A stretch of DNA of 64,000 nucleotides from Juglans regia (GCF_001411555.2 NC_049907.1:2736243-2800242), one strand, 5' to 3'. Counted from the stretch's first letter, positions 12,050 through 23,789 are shown. Made by a program: numbers and translations. Notes: generated by a model from the sequence alone, not told the origin.

Positions 12050-15000
12050 GTGAGTTCCTCCTTTTTTTTCCCAGTATGTAGAGTTCAGACGCTTCCTTAG
12101 CCCATTTGGGCTTGAGGTTTAGAATTTTTCTTTGACTTGATTTCATAACAAGCGTGTAATTCTTTCACTACTTTGAGATCAGAATATTTTGAACTCTGGT
12201 GCTATTTGAGACTTTTTTTTTTGCCTGTTTCAAGTGCTAACTCCCAAATACTCAATAATTTTTTATTTATTTTATTTTTTGTTGGGATGGACAGTCGCTT
12301 GCATATGCTTATCAGCCATTAATTTCTTGTGTTGATTCCCTTCTAAAGTGCTCTCGATAGCTTTGCCAGTTAATGATGAGAAGTCATATTTTCTCTATAA
12401 ATTTATCTGATTAATGACCGATTAAGGTTCGACTTCATGTAACTTTGATTAACGACCATTGAGTTTCGAATTTGCATGGCAATGCATGCCACTGAATATT
12501 CTGATTTATACTCTCATGATATATATATATATATTTATATATTTTATATATGATCTTTCTCATCTAAACATCATTCAACTTGGCTGAACCTTGACCGACA
12601 TTAACTCAAGAATTAAACAGTCATTTTGTCAGTACTTGAGTTGAATCTCAATCAATATCATGATGTTATTGTTTTATTTTATATCATGGTAAAGGAGAGG
12701 ATGAAGTTAAGAGTTATAATCTCCATATGTGTTTCAGAAGAATAAAAGAAGAGAGAAATGTACGCTAAATCATGCCCATTTGTAAATCATATATACACAA
12801 TATAGAGAGACACATTTGCTTATATTACATTTGATTTTGTCACTCATGTCTCTCAGATGCCCCTATATTCAAAAACAGCTTAGGGAGCATGACTATATTA
12901 TAGGTCCTATCCATGATTTGCTTGTAACATTAGTTTTGTCAGACTGGTTTAGGGGCATCATGTCTCTATTATAGAAACACAATGGTCATTATCACAAAGA
13001 GCAAAAAAATTCTAATTCATTAAATGATTTCTTTAATAATTAAAAAAAATAAAAAAGAAAAAACAAGCTAGATGAGCAGGCATTGGCCCATTGTGCCAGT
13101 CCGAGTCCCATACAACAACTAGCTTGGGGAGGTTGGAAGACCACCAAGTGGAGTGCAGGAATTTTCAAATTTTCAGCCCTGCTATTAGCGTTACATGGTT
13201 TTTTTTTTTTTTTAACCTTTGTAGGTACAGGTACATACAATGAAGGTTCAACATGTAAAGGACAATAGAAGTTGAAGTTGGGAAATCTTGCAAATTTGTA
13301 TTTCCAATTGAGAAATTTGTAAAGAAATTTGTATTTGAAGTTGAGAATATGTATAATGCATCTTTGGTGCTGATAATGCGTCTTTGGTACTGATAACTTT
13401 AATCTTTTATTGTAATTTGTATCTAAAGTTTGTATTTTGATGTTTGTATTGCAAACACGGGTAGTAGCTTTTGTAAATGTACAAACAGAGCAAATGCCCA
13501 AGCAACATACATAATTGTTCTGCAATGGCAGAAAACAAGAAACTCAGAGTTCCAAAAAAAAAAAATTGCTTTATGCCCAAAATTGCTTCATGGCATTTAC
13601 AGGTCATTAATGAGCAAATTCTCCTTAAAGTAAAATGTTGTAATTGTTTTGTGAGGAGTTTTTTTTTTTTTTCCCCAAAAAATGTTGTTCCAGGCTCAGA
13701 AATTTGATATGCATAAAGAAAAGGTTGCATTTTCTTGAGGACAGGTTCCTGTTACTTCAAAAATGGGGCAGACATAGATGTGCTTCTTCCGACACTGTGA
13801 GTGCAAAAATCATGCCAACTCCAAACCTCTAGATCAACATACAGGAATCACCAAGGCATTTCCTTGCCACAATTCAACTCCAAAAATCGCCAACTCCAAA
13901 AATCTTGCCAACTCCAAATCCTCAATAAGCATTTCCATACCACATTTCATCCTGCAAACAATGTTGTGGTGGAAAAAAAAAATAATCCAAGTGATAGAGT
14001 TTTATTGACTTCTAATAAGCTACGAATTACCAACATAAAAAATAAATGCAACATAATTGAATAAACAACAGAAAAGTCAACTTAATATCCATAATAAGCT
14101 GTCATAATTATATTTGTAGAGAATATACCATACATGTTAGGATCCGATCAGTCTATTTACACTTAAAACTCACATGATACATCTACAGTCTGAACCAACC
14201 GAAAACTATTACAAGAGATACGATCCAGTATCGACACAACAATATGCGTACACCCATATTCTCTACGATCCTTCTTCGAAGTTCGTCCTCTTGCTTGTGA
14301 AGCTCATTCTCTCTCTTTTAGTTTGTCCTTTTGTTTTGGAGCTTCATACTCACGTAGCAATAAAGCATCCCCTCCCTCTCTTCCGAAGTTCATTCACTCT
14401 TGTCAGGATTTTCTCAAGTAGTACCGATTGAAGTATATGTGCCCAATGAAGAATTTGCTTCTCGCTGTGAACCATTCAAGAAGAAATGAAAAGCTATCTC
14501 ATATATCTAACATCAATATGATTATGATTTTTAGCCTTGGTGCTTATAAAACAGGAAACACTTAGATTAGCATGCTTACATGAATGATTAGAACAGGACA
14601 GTTGACCAATGAGATTTTGTCAATATTTTGCACTCAAACAACATAAAACAGTATCATATAGTGATAATGATTTGTCTACTCCAAGTCACTATTATTCACT
14701 TTAAAGCACAAGTCTGTATCATGATTATATGATAACTATTTTCTCGACAATCTAATTAACATCCCTCAATAACCACGATTTCCCCGCAACAAAGAATACT
14801 CCATAGGACAGAAATGGTGGTACATACTCCATATGGCCAAAATACAAGTACAGATTGCCTACAAACCTAGATTCTGATATCAACTTTCACTAATTTGGGG
14901 CAAAATTTCAAATTTTAGATCAAGTACAAACCCTAAAAACTTCATATCTATTTCATATCTATTTTTATACGAATGAAATTGAAGTGTGTGTGCGTGAGTG

Positions 15001-15065
15001 GTTCAAATCTGAGTGTGAGTGAGTAATAACAGAGAGTATGTGAGAAGTTTGGGAAAAATGCTTAC

Positions 15066-15114
15066 TGCAGTCGAAATCATAGAGAAGAAGAAGCCACTCT
15101 CTTCGCGATGCCAT
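15066..15114 (-). other. Possible captured first coding exon (minus strand)
   Basis: ATG at 15114 opens a 16-codon reading MASRREWLLLLYDFDC that ends at a consensus donor (GTAAGC, 15065-15060). Upstream on that strand is CT/GC-rich, like a plant 5' UTR. No downstream exon was identified. Family unknown. Confidence 0.3.
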
Positions 15115-15375
15115 CCAAACCTGTAATCAATCGGGGGGTGGGGGAGAAAGCAGGCTTCGAGGGCTTCGCTGGAGGTTGGGGGAGACTAAAGAGGGCTCGC
15201 GAGGGGGAGGGGCGACGCGGGGAGGGGTGGGGATTGGAAGAAAAGAAATGGGGAGGGAGGAGAGGAAGAAATCGACGTGGCGTAGGGGACGGGGAAGAGG
15301 ATGCCGATGCAGGTGGTGGGGGGCGACGTGGGGATGGGTGGGGATAGGAAGAAAAGAAACTGGGAGGGAGGAGAT
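15115..15375. repeat. Purine-rich tract with a direct repeat
   Basis: G/A-rich on the plus strand. A unit of about 45 bp with TGGGGAT(T/A)GGAAGAAAAGAAA followed by GGGAGGGAGGAG is present at about 15217-15262 and 15327-15372. ORFs here on either strand are compositional. Confidence 0.6.
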
Positions 15376-15582
15376 TTAGAAAGTTATTTTCAAAATGCAC
15401 AAGTCTTCCCGTCAGAGAGAGGGAACGAAACGTGCGTTTAATGTACACATAAGGTGTGCACCGGCTGCAGCTGTACGGTGGGCTGATCTTAAGATTTATT
15501 CTTCTTAATTAGTACATGAGCTTATAAAAAAATATTATATATCAAGGTGATCAGAAAGGCATGCAGCAGATCAATATTTTAT

Positions 15583-15700
15583 GGAAAAATATTTGCATCA
15601 GCCCCACACCAGCACACACTCAACCTATTGAGTGTAAAAAAAAAAAAAAAAAAGTGATGTGAAGTGTGTGCTGGTGTGGGGCTGATGCATAGCATTTCCC
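15583..15700. mobile_element. 118-bp MITE with 9-bp target-site duplication
   Basis: Perfect 26-bp inverted arms (15594-15619 and 15664-15689, TGCATCAGCCCCACACCAGC...) lie inside slightly diverged termini (GGAAAAATATTT and GGGAAATGCTA). The unit is flanked by the exact 9-mer ATATTTTAT at 15574-15582 and 15701-15709. A short AT loop with an A-tract separates the arms. A 9-bp duplication is typical of Mutator-type elements. Confidence 0.8.
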
Positions 15701-15709
15701 ATATTTTAT

Positions 15710-16500
15710 AGGCATATTTGGACGGACATTTAGACCAAGCTGATCAAAACTCACATTATTATCGTATTCACTTGTTAATTAATTTTTTATCACAAAAAAT
15801 GGCTATATTTATCTACTCTATTATAATAAGTGACTATCTAACTGTGAATAGTAACTTTTATTATTTGTCTGTTAATTTTTCTTGTTTTTCTATTAAGTCT
15901 GTTAAATCATGTTTTACCAAAAAGTCCTTAAAACCCTTGATTATTTGACATATAGCTTCATTGTAGAATTTAATGCAGGATCTTGTTTTACCAAAAGGTC
16001 ATTAAGATCCTTGACAATTTAACGTGCGGTTCTCTTGTAAAATTTAATGAAAAATCATGTTTTACCAAAGGCCCTTAATAGCCCCATGGCACACAAGAAT
16101 TGACGTCTCTTTTTCATGTTATTTTTGTTCTGACAGTGCACTCATTCTCCTTTCTTTTTGTTTCAATTTTTTTTTAATAAAAAATTAACAATATTTTATT
16201 ATTATATAGAGAGTAATTAATAGATAATTCAATATGGATGCAGATTAATGGTCATATTTTTCTGAAATTTAATTTTTTTTTTAATTTTTAATTTTTTTCT
16301 TTCTTTAACCTTGTATTTTCTTTTTCCAGACAAACAAACAACTGACTTTTTCACTTTTATTTTTTATTTAAATCATTATATCAGGTGCACTCCGAGAATA
16401 GCGCACCTAGAGCCATTCCCTAGTATGTATATATATATATAAATTAATTCTTTCTGAATATCTAAAAGGAATTAATGGGAATTAGTTGTTGTAATTGCCG
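15710..16500. other. Intergenic, no gene seen
   Basis: AT-rich. The start (TTTAGACCAAGC) is related to GLP-downstream sequence at about 1578 and 24719. A unit TGTTTTACCAAA(A)GG(T/C)C..TTAA is repeated three times at about 15910-16080. From about 16440 the sequence is homologous to the promoter of the GLP copy at 22512. Confidence 0.5.
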
Positions 16501-16522
16501 TGATACGTGGTGGTGATCAGTT

Positions 16523-16523
16523 T

Positions 16524-16566
<43 letters not shown>
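16523..16566. repeat. (GA)n microsatellite in GLP copy b promoter
   Basis: About 21 GA units with one interruption, about 300 bp before the TATA box. The equivalent tract in copy c is shorter. Confidence 0.9.
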
Positions 16567-16825
16567 CTGGGTCAATGTAATACAGCTCAATATTTGTACA
16601 ATAATGAAAGTACTGCACGCACCGTTCCATTATTTGAAGAGGTCGAATTATTTGGTTGCATTTTCAATGTATGTGTGCGAGCAATAATGGTTAAAGAATG
16701 TTTCCACCATCAAAGAAAAAATAATGATAATCGATAACCTTAGATTAATTAATTAAAGAGTAGTTGACAAGTATTACACGTTTATGGAAAAAACATGGAC
16801 CAGTTCATGATCAGTAATTCCTCTC

Positions 16826-16833
16826 TATAAATA
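16826..16833 (+). promoter_or_regulatory. TATA box of GLP copy b
   Basis: TATAAATA, 103 bp upstream of the ATG, in a context (CTCTCTATAAATAG.GATGTGACCATCC) conserved in copy c. Confidence 0.75.
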
Positions 16834-16935
16834 GAGATGTGACCATCCAACATTTCTCATTCCCTCCTCGCCAATATTAATTACTTACACAGATCAGTAC
16901 TACAACGCAGAGATAAATCATATATAGCCTCAAAT

Positions 16936-17721
16936 ATGATGAACTCCAAGGTTGTTCCTAAGTACGCCCTTTTAACTGTGGCCCTGTTGGCTTTCGCTTG
17001 TTCCCTCGCCTTTGCCTACGACCCCAGTCCCCTGCAGGACTTTTGTGTTGCAATCGACAATCCTGCTTCTGCTGGTATGTACACATTATTATTGCTATGT
17101 TATTTGATTGTATTTTCTGCATAATATCATGTGTATATATATAGTCATGATGATAACAAACATTTTCTTTCCTTTCTTTCTGCAGTATTTGTGAATGGAA
17201 AGTTTTGCAAGGACCCAAAGCTTGTCACTGCTGATGATTTCTTCCGCTCGGTGAACATTCCCGGAAACACCACAAATAAAGTGGGGTCGAACGTCACCGC
17301 TGTGACAGTGGAACAATTACCAGGCCTCAACACCCTAGGCATATCCTTGGCTCGCATCGACTTTGCACCACATGGCTTAAATCCTCCCCACACCCACCCT
17401 CGCGCCACTGAGTTTCTTGTAGTCATAGAAGGTACTCTTCATGTTGGCTTTGTCACATCCAATGCAGATGGCAACCGCCTCTTCACCAAAGTTCTAAACA
17501 AGGGAGACGTCTTTGTGTTCCCAATTGGTCTCATTCACTTCCAGTTGAACGTGGGAAATACCAAGGCGGTTGCCTTTGCTGGTCTGAGCAGCCAAAATCC
17601 TGGAGTCATTACCATAGCCAATGCAGTCTTTGGATCCAATCCTCCCATCAATCAAGATGTTCTCACCAAGGCCTTCCAAGTGGACAAGAATCTGGTTAAC
17701 TATCTTCAGCAACAATTCTAA
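16936..17721 (+). CDS. Germin-like protein, subfamily 1 type (GLP copy b)
   Basis: Exons 16936-17074 and 17186-17721 (GT-AG intron, phase 1) give 224 aa. A hydrophobic signal peptide spans residues 1-27 (cleavage after SLAFA). Cys37 and Cys54 form the conserved germin disulfide pair. Cupin box 1 is [13 protein letters not shown] with metal ligands H115, H117 and E122; box 2 is [12 protein letters not shown] with H164. NTT and NVT are N-glycosylation sites. Family knowledge: secreted homohexameric glycoproteins of the cell wall, often stress-induced, with superoxide dismutase or no known activity. I chose the first of two adjacent ATGs; the second would shorten the protein by one residue. The exon 1 donor GTATGT and acceptor TTTCTGCAG match copy c exactly. 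Confidence 0.95.
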
Positions 17722-17839
17722 CTAATTGCCTAAACGAAAATCATAGATTTCAAGATATATTTGCAATAAACCATTAGATGGTGTGATTAAGTTTGTCAAT
17801 GTTTCCCAGCTTGTAACCTCATTGAAATTATTTTATTGA

Positions 17840-17845
17840 AATAAA
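17840..17845 (+). terminator. Poly(A) signal of GLP copy b
   Basis: AATAAA at the same offset as in copies a and c. Confidence 0.5.
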
Positions 17846-18627
17846 ATTGTTGCTTATAATTTACAGTCACTTTGTTATAATCATCAACAGGTGTGATTGA
17901 ACTTAATTGCATTTTGAATACGTCTCAGGAGTGATATCACTTGTAAGGGCCCCGGCCTTTTCTTCCCTTATCTTTCCGACCCCAAGGCAAAATATACAAA
18001 AATAAATAAATAATAACATAAATGAAAAATATATTACACATGATCGTAATTATTGGATAGGATTCAAATGAATTTATTACACATGATCGTCCGAGCCCCT
18101 TGTCGCCCGGAGACAACCTAGTTGGGGACGTCACTCAATTTATTATGCTCCCGAGTGACCAGATGAGCTTTACCGAGATAATACCCCACCTCGACTTGGG
18201 ATTGTGATACGCACGTACCCATAAAAATATTACCAAGACACGAAAACCTTGTTTTCAATTTTATCAGCATAGCATATAACATGACACAATTGAATAAATC
18301 ATGGCAAATATCAATAACAGTAATATGCAGATGCATGACAGACATTTTATTGGATGTATTGACATAACACACAACAGTCACAAACAACAACACCGTAGTC
18401 ACAAATCCACAGTTTCACAAATCCCAACTATATACACACGTTTCTCATCCTCCATCCAGCCCTCGGCCCAGATTTCGATAACAACTACGTCAAATATTTT
18501 CAACACTTTTCCGGGCCCTAGACCCATCTCAAATACAACTAAACTGCAACAAAGTTAGCAATAATTTCACGTCAGATTTTCCAGAGAGTTACTTACCAAC
18601 ACGAATTAGATTTTTTGGATGATTACA

Positions 18628-18671
18628 ACATGTTGAGTAAATGCATGTATGTGAGCATTTACTCAACATGT
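18628..18671. repeat. Perfect 17-bp inverted repeat (hairpin), copy 2
   Basis: Same arms and spacing as 1220-1263; both arms are still perfect although the surroundings have diverged. Confidence 0.8.
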
Positions 18672-20344
18672 CAAGATCAATAGAATCAGTAATTAATAGT
18701 GATGGAAAAATATTGATCGATCAGATGATAAAGGCCGCAGATTATTATTATTTGAAAAGATAATGTTAGGTCGACTATCAAATGTGCTCACTAAATAAAT
18801 GATTTTTTTTTAATTTTTCTTTAAGTATTTTTTAAACATCCTTAACTATTAAGAAAAAAAATTAAGAAAATATATAAATTTACTAATATTCACTTCCATA
18901 ATCATTAAAAAAAATAAAAATATATGAATTGACATATAATTTGGTGCTGGATTCTATTTAAAAGTCGTGTGAGAACGCACATTAATTTAGACCAAGCACG
19001 TCGTACATCTTCACATTGTTATATTTATATATAATATAGTACGTATTCAAGTAAATAATGATGGAAGAATATTGAGGTACTCATCAGAAAGGTTCATTCT
19101 TACAGCTTACAAAAAATATATATATTGAGGTGAGAAAGGCAGAATATTTTAAAGGCACATATATATATACTAGCAATTGGATAACGTCCAAGGGACGTTT
19201 GCCTAATTTTTTTTTTTTTTTATCTAGTGATTGAGGAAGTGTTTTTTTAATGATGTTGTAAATATTTTATTTTTTAAAAAAATGTTTATGATGATTAAAA
19301 AAATACATAAAAAAATAAAAGAAAAATAAAAAAGTGAAATACACATTCAAGACATATTTTCGGGCTACTTTTTCGTTAGTTGTAGCAGTTCTCTTTAGTT
19401 AATTAAGAATATTATCATATTTAAATTATGTTAAAACTCTAATTATTTATATAGTTATACTTTTTTCGAATTATTTAACAAATTTTTATCATTTATTTAA
19501 TGATGAAAGATTAGTATTTTATAAATTAAATTTGATAATTTATTTATAATATGATATTTATATGTTAATTATCTATTTTAAATTAATTTAAATCAATATT
19601 TAAATTTTTACCATTTGATCAAATTTGGAGAGTTATGATAAAGGGTTAGATTTAAATCCTAAAAAGTTTCCTTTTCGTCTCGTTTTCTCTTTCTCCCTCT
19701 CTCACATTTCTTTTTTTTTTTTTTACCAAATGAGTAAGGAAGTGTTTTTTAATGATGTTGTAAATTTTTTATTTTTTAAAAAAATGTTTATGATGATTAA
19801 AAAAATACATGAAAAATAAGCAAAGAAAAATAAAAAAAGTAAAATACACATTAATGACACATTTTCGAACTACTTTTTCGGTAGTTGTAGCAGTTCTCTT
19901 TAGTTAATTAAGAATATTATCATATTTAAATTATGTTAAAACTCTAATTATTTATATAGTTTTACTTTTTTAAAAATATTTAATAAAATTTCATTATTTA
20001 TTTAATGATGAAATACTAGTATTTAAATCAGTATTTAAATTTTCACCATTGATCAAATTTGGAGAGTTATGATGAAGGGTTAGATTTAAATCCCAAAAAG
20101 TTTCTTTTCCCCTCACTTTCTCTTTCTTCCTCTTTCTCCTTCCGCTCAGCCATGGCTTCTCTCTCTCTCACCCGATCTCCTCCCTTAAGGAGTCGTGCGC
20201 CACCATGGGTGTCACCGACCACGTCACCGGCTTCCCCTCACACCAGCGAGCAAACCCCACCGTTGAAGCCCCTTGGCAGCTCCTCCCTTCTCCGCACTCG
20301 AGCAACCCGAAATGGGTCTCAACGCTTGTGCCACTGCAGCATCG

Positions 20345-20630
20345 CACCACCACCATCGAGCTCCTCTTCCTCCGGCGATCACCCCCATGGACCCAAGCCA
20401 CCGTCGAAGCCCCCATGGCAGCCCTCGTCTCCCTGCAACTCTCTCTCCCGCATGGGTCTCACATAGTTTCTCCACCATACCGCCGTCGTACGTTGTCCCT
20501 ACACCACCACACCACCACCATTGAGCTTCTCTTCCTCCGGTGACCACCCCCATGGACCCAAGCCACCATCGAAGCCCCCATGGCAGCCCTCGTCTCCTCG
20601 CAACTCCCTCTCCCGAAATGGGTCTCTCCG
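20345..20630. repeat. GC-rich tandem duplication
   Basis: A unit of about 110 bp containing CCCCCATGGACCCAAGCCAC and CCCCATGGCAGCCCTCGTCT occurs at about 20360-20455 and again at about 20535-20628. Low-complexity ORFs here are not called as genes. Confidence 0.65.
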
Positions 20631-21228
20631 TTTATTGATCATTACATATAATTCAATTAAGATATTGTATGCGATGATTTTGTGATCTGTTGTGATATTT
20701 TGTAATAATTTTTGTGATATTTTGTGGTGATTTTGTGAAGAGGATTGCTGTGAGGATGTAGAGATGGACGAAGAAAGGAAGCGTAAAATAGGAATACTGT
20801 TTATCATTGTTCATTACTGTTTATCTTACTATTCATCAGATTATACACACTTTTAAATATAAGGAGATATATATATGCACACATATATAAAAGGTTAATT
20901 GGCATCCTAGTATAGTAAGGTCGACAAAGACAGAAGCGTCAGATCGGCCAGACGACAGTAATTAATTAGTTCATATTTTATTATTATTATTATTATTTTC
21001 TGTTTGTGCTATTTATTTGATTCAGTGATTGCGCTGATCTCTAGAATGGGCTTGGTTACTTTGAAATTTGTGATACTTGTGTAAAATCCTGTATGGTGTA
21101 AGATTTTCTAATTGATAAAAAAAAGCACGTTTGCCACATCTGTCAAATTGAAGAAAAAAATAAAGTGTAATTTCAAATATTAAAATAGTCTAATGTATAA
21201 GAATAAAATTATTATTTATTTATGTTCA

Positions 21229-21430
21229 TCTTAAAAATGTATAGTAAAATTTCATCATTTATTTAATGATGAAAAATTAGTATTTTATAAATTAAAGTTG
21301 ATTTTTAGTGTATGATATAATATTATTCTCTTAAAAATGTTCAGTAAAACTTTATCTTTTATTTAATGATGAAAAATTAGTATTTTATAAATTGAAGTTA
21401 ATTTTAAGTGTATGATATAATATCTATATT
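21229..21430. repeat. Two tandem units of about 100 bp
   Basis: CTTAAAAATGT...ATTTAATGATGAAAAATTAG...GTATGATATAATA is repeated starting at 21229 and 21330. It is related to the AT-rich repeat of 1790-2710. The rest of 20640-22030 is AT-rich and contains no recognisable gene. Confidence 0.7.
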
Positions 21431-22127
21431 TTAATTATATATTTTATGTTAGTTTAAATCAATATTTAAACTTCTACTGTTAGATTAAAGTTGAAGATTA
21501 AAGATGAAGAGTTAGAATTTAAAATCCAAAAACTAATATTTTTTCCCACTTTTCCTTTCTCCCTCTCTCTCATTCCCCACGCACGATTGTGGTATTACGT
21601 CGCACATTGGTATTCACACGAACGAACACAAAAAGAAACAGAAAAACCAAATAAACATGCGGGAAAAAAAACAAAAAAAAAATCCTTTAATGTTCATCGT
21701 TACTGTTGATAAACAATAATAAAATATGCGAAAACATTAAAAAAGAAAAAAACAATAAAAAAAAAAAAATCTTGTTACTGTCTATTACTGTTGATGAACA
21801 ATAATTAACAGTAATATAGATAGATACTTTTAAGTTATAGGAAGATATATGGAGTATATATGTATGTATGTGGAGTATTATATATACAAAACAAATGGGA
21901 CAACATATATACAAAACAAATCGTACGTAGTGGACGATTTTACACAAAATTCTGATCCTTCGTATGATCTATATATTTAAAGCGACGGTTCACATTGCCA
22001 GAGTTTACATCTAAGAAAAGAAAAGAAATTAAATAAATCTTTCTGAATATCTAGGTGGAATTAATGGGAAACTTGTTGTAATTGCATATATACATGGTGG
22101 TAGTCATCATGGGTACATGCAGGGTCT

Positions 22128-22130
<3 letters not shown>

Positions 22131-22164
<34 letters not shown>
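22131..22164. repeat. (GA)n microsatellite in GLP copy c promoter
   Basis: About 17 uninterrupted GA units, in the position equivalent to 16523-16566. Confidence 0.9.
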
Positions 22165-22166
<2 letters not shown>

Positions 22167-22405
22167 GGGTCAATGTAAACATGCTCTTTTGTGGAATAAT
22201 GGCACCGTTCCATTATTTGAAGGGGTCCAATTTGGTTGCATTTTCAATGTATATATATGTGTGCGAGTAGCACTAATGCTTAAAAGAATGTTTCACAGGC
22301 CCATTAAATAAAATAATAATCGATAACCTCAGAATTTTAAAGGGTTGACAAGTCTTGCACGTTTATATATGGTGAACACAAGGACCAGTTCACTTAATTT
22401 CTCTC

Positions 22406-22413
22406 TATAAATA
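22406..22413 (+). promoter_or_regulatory. TATA box of GLP copy c
   Basis: TATAAATA, 99 bp before the ATG, in the context conserved with copy b. Confidence 0.75.
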
Positions 22414-22511
22414 GGGATGTGACCATCCAACATTTCTCATTCCCTCCCAAGCAATATCATTTACACAGATCAGTACTAAATTAAACGCAGAGATAGATCA
22501 TAGCCTCGGAT

Positions 22512-23299
22512 ATGATGAACTCCAAGGTTGTTCCTAAGTACGCCATTGTAACTCTAGTCCTGTTGGCTTTCGCTTGTTCCTTCGCCTCTGCCTATGACCC
22601 CAGTCCCCTGCAGGACTTTTGTGTTGCAATTGACAATCCTGCTTCTGCCGGTATGTACACATGATTACTATTGCTATATTCTTTGATTGTATTTTCTGCA
22701 TAATATCATGTGTATATATATAGTCATGATGATACAAACATTTTCTTTTCTTTCTTTCTGCAGTATTTGTGAATGGAAAGTTTTGCAAGGACCCAAAGCT
22801 TGTCACTGCTGATGATTTCTTCCGCTCAGTGAACATTCCCGGAAACACCACAAATAAAGTGGGGTCGAACGTCACCGCTGTGACAGTGGAACAATTACCA
22901 GGCCTCAACACCCTAGGCATATCCTTGGCTCGCATCGACTTTGCACCACGTGGCTTAAATCCTCCCCACACCCACCCTCGCGCCACTGAGTTTCTTATAG
23001 TCATAGAAGGTACTCTTCATGTTGGCTTTGTCACATCCAATGCAGATGGCAACCGCCTCTTCACCAAAGTTCTAAACAAGGGAGACGTCTTTGTGTTCCC
23101 AATTGGTCTCATTCACTTCCAGTTGAACGTGGGAAATACCAAGGCGGTTGCCTTTGCTGGTCTGAGCAGCCAGAATCCTGGGGTCATCACCATAGCCAAT
23201 GCAGTCTTTGGATCCAATCCTCCCATCAATCAAGATGTTCTCACCAAGGCCTTCCAAGTGGACAAGAATCTGGTTAACTATCTTCAGCAACAGTTCTAA
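22512..23299 (+). CDS. Germin-like protein, subfamily 1 type (GLP copy c)
   Basis: Exons 22512-22650 and 22764-23299 (same sizes, 139 and 536 bases, and same phase as copy b) give 224 aa. The mature protein is almost identical to copy b. Differences concentrate in the signal peptide ([17 protein letters not shown]) and include H109R just before cupin box 1 (GCACCACGTGGC) and V125I. All four metal ligands, both cysteines and both glycosylation sites remain. The promoter is homologous to that of copy b from about 22030 but with indels and a shorter GA tract, so expression could differ. Role as for copy b: secreted cell-wall cupin. Confidence 0.95.
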
Positions 23300-23417
23300 C
23301 TAATTGCCTAAAATAAAATCATAGATTTCAAGATATATTTGCAATAAACCATTAGATGGTGTGATTAAGTTTGTCAATGTTTCCCAGCTTGTAACCTCAT
23401 TGAAATTATTTTATTGA

Positions 23418-23423
23418 AATAAA
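23418..23423 (+). terminator. Poly(A) signal of GLP copy c
   Basis: AATAAA at the conserved offset downstream of the stop codon. Confidence 0.5.
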
Positions 23424-23789
23424 ATGGTTGCTTATAATTTACAGTCTCTTTGTTATAATCATCAACAAGTGTGATTGAACTTAATTGCATTTTGAATACA
23501 TTGAGACGTCAGGAGATATATCACTTGTAAGGGGCCCCGGCCTTGCTTCCCCATCTTTCCGGCCCCAATGCAAAATATACAAAAATAAATAAATAATAAC
23601 ACGAATGAAAAATATATTACACATGAATTTAATGTATAGGATTCAAATGAATTTATTTCTTGAAATGTATAAAATGCCATGTCAAGGTAATTCTTAGTCA
23701 ATATTAGAGGAAAGGAAAATAAAAAAGACAACAACATTTGCAAGTTTGTTTTTGGATTGTCCGAAGCAAAATTACAATATTAATTGAAG

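Larger units (their letters stand above)
9920..15490. mobile_element. Candidate 5.6-kb TIR element carrying host gene fragments
   Basis: The ends are diverged inverted repeats. Both carry GATCAGCCC, then exactly 21 bases, then CACACCTTAT, at about 9923-9962 on the plus strand and about 15449-15488 on the minus strand. Flanks outside are continuous with the block at 24262-24760, so the unit interrupts a duplicated GLP intergenic region. Flanking sequence repeats imperfectly (AGTTCTTCT versus TATTCTTCT, 7 of 9). No transposase is recognisable, so it would be non-autonomous. It contains a sugar-transporter-like exon (11995-12049) and a possible first exon on the minus strand (15066-15114). Apart from these I see no gene between 9970 and 15060, only AT-rich DNA and T-tracts. 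Confidence 0.55.
17409..20412. repeat. Segmental duplication, right copy
   Basis: Pairs with 1-3010. Contains the 3' part of GLP copy b, the 17-bp hairpin at 18628-18671, the two AT-rich repeat units (about 19200-20110) and the GC-rich tract. No gene is recognised between 17722 and 20412. Confidence 0.85.

Noticed and set aside
13040..13730. Long frames on both strands around 13.0-13.7 kb
   Set aside because: They depend on A/T tracts and show no conserved domain; treated as TE interior.
15077..15448. 123-codon Pro/Ser-rich frame on the minus strand
   Set aside because: Arises from a purine-rich tract with direct repeats; frames are equally open on the other strand.
17145..17715. Long open frames antisense to the GLP exons (also 86-271, 22534-23004)
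   Set aside because: They are shadows of the conserved GLP coding strand, repeat in all copies, and show no domain of their own.
20059..20466. 135-codon Ser/Pro-rich frame
   Set aside because: Low-complexity, present in duplicated repeat DNA, open in several frames on both strands, no domain or splice context.
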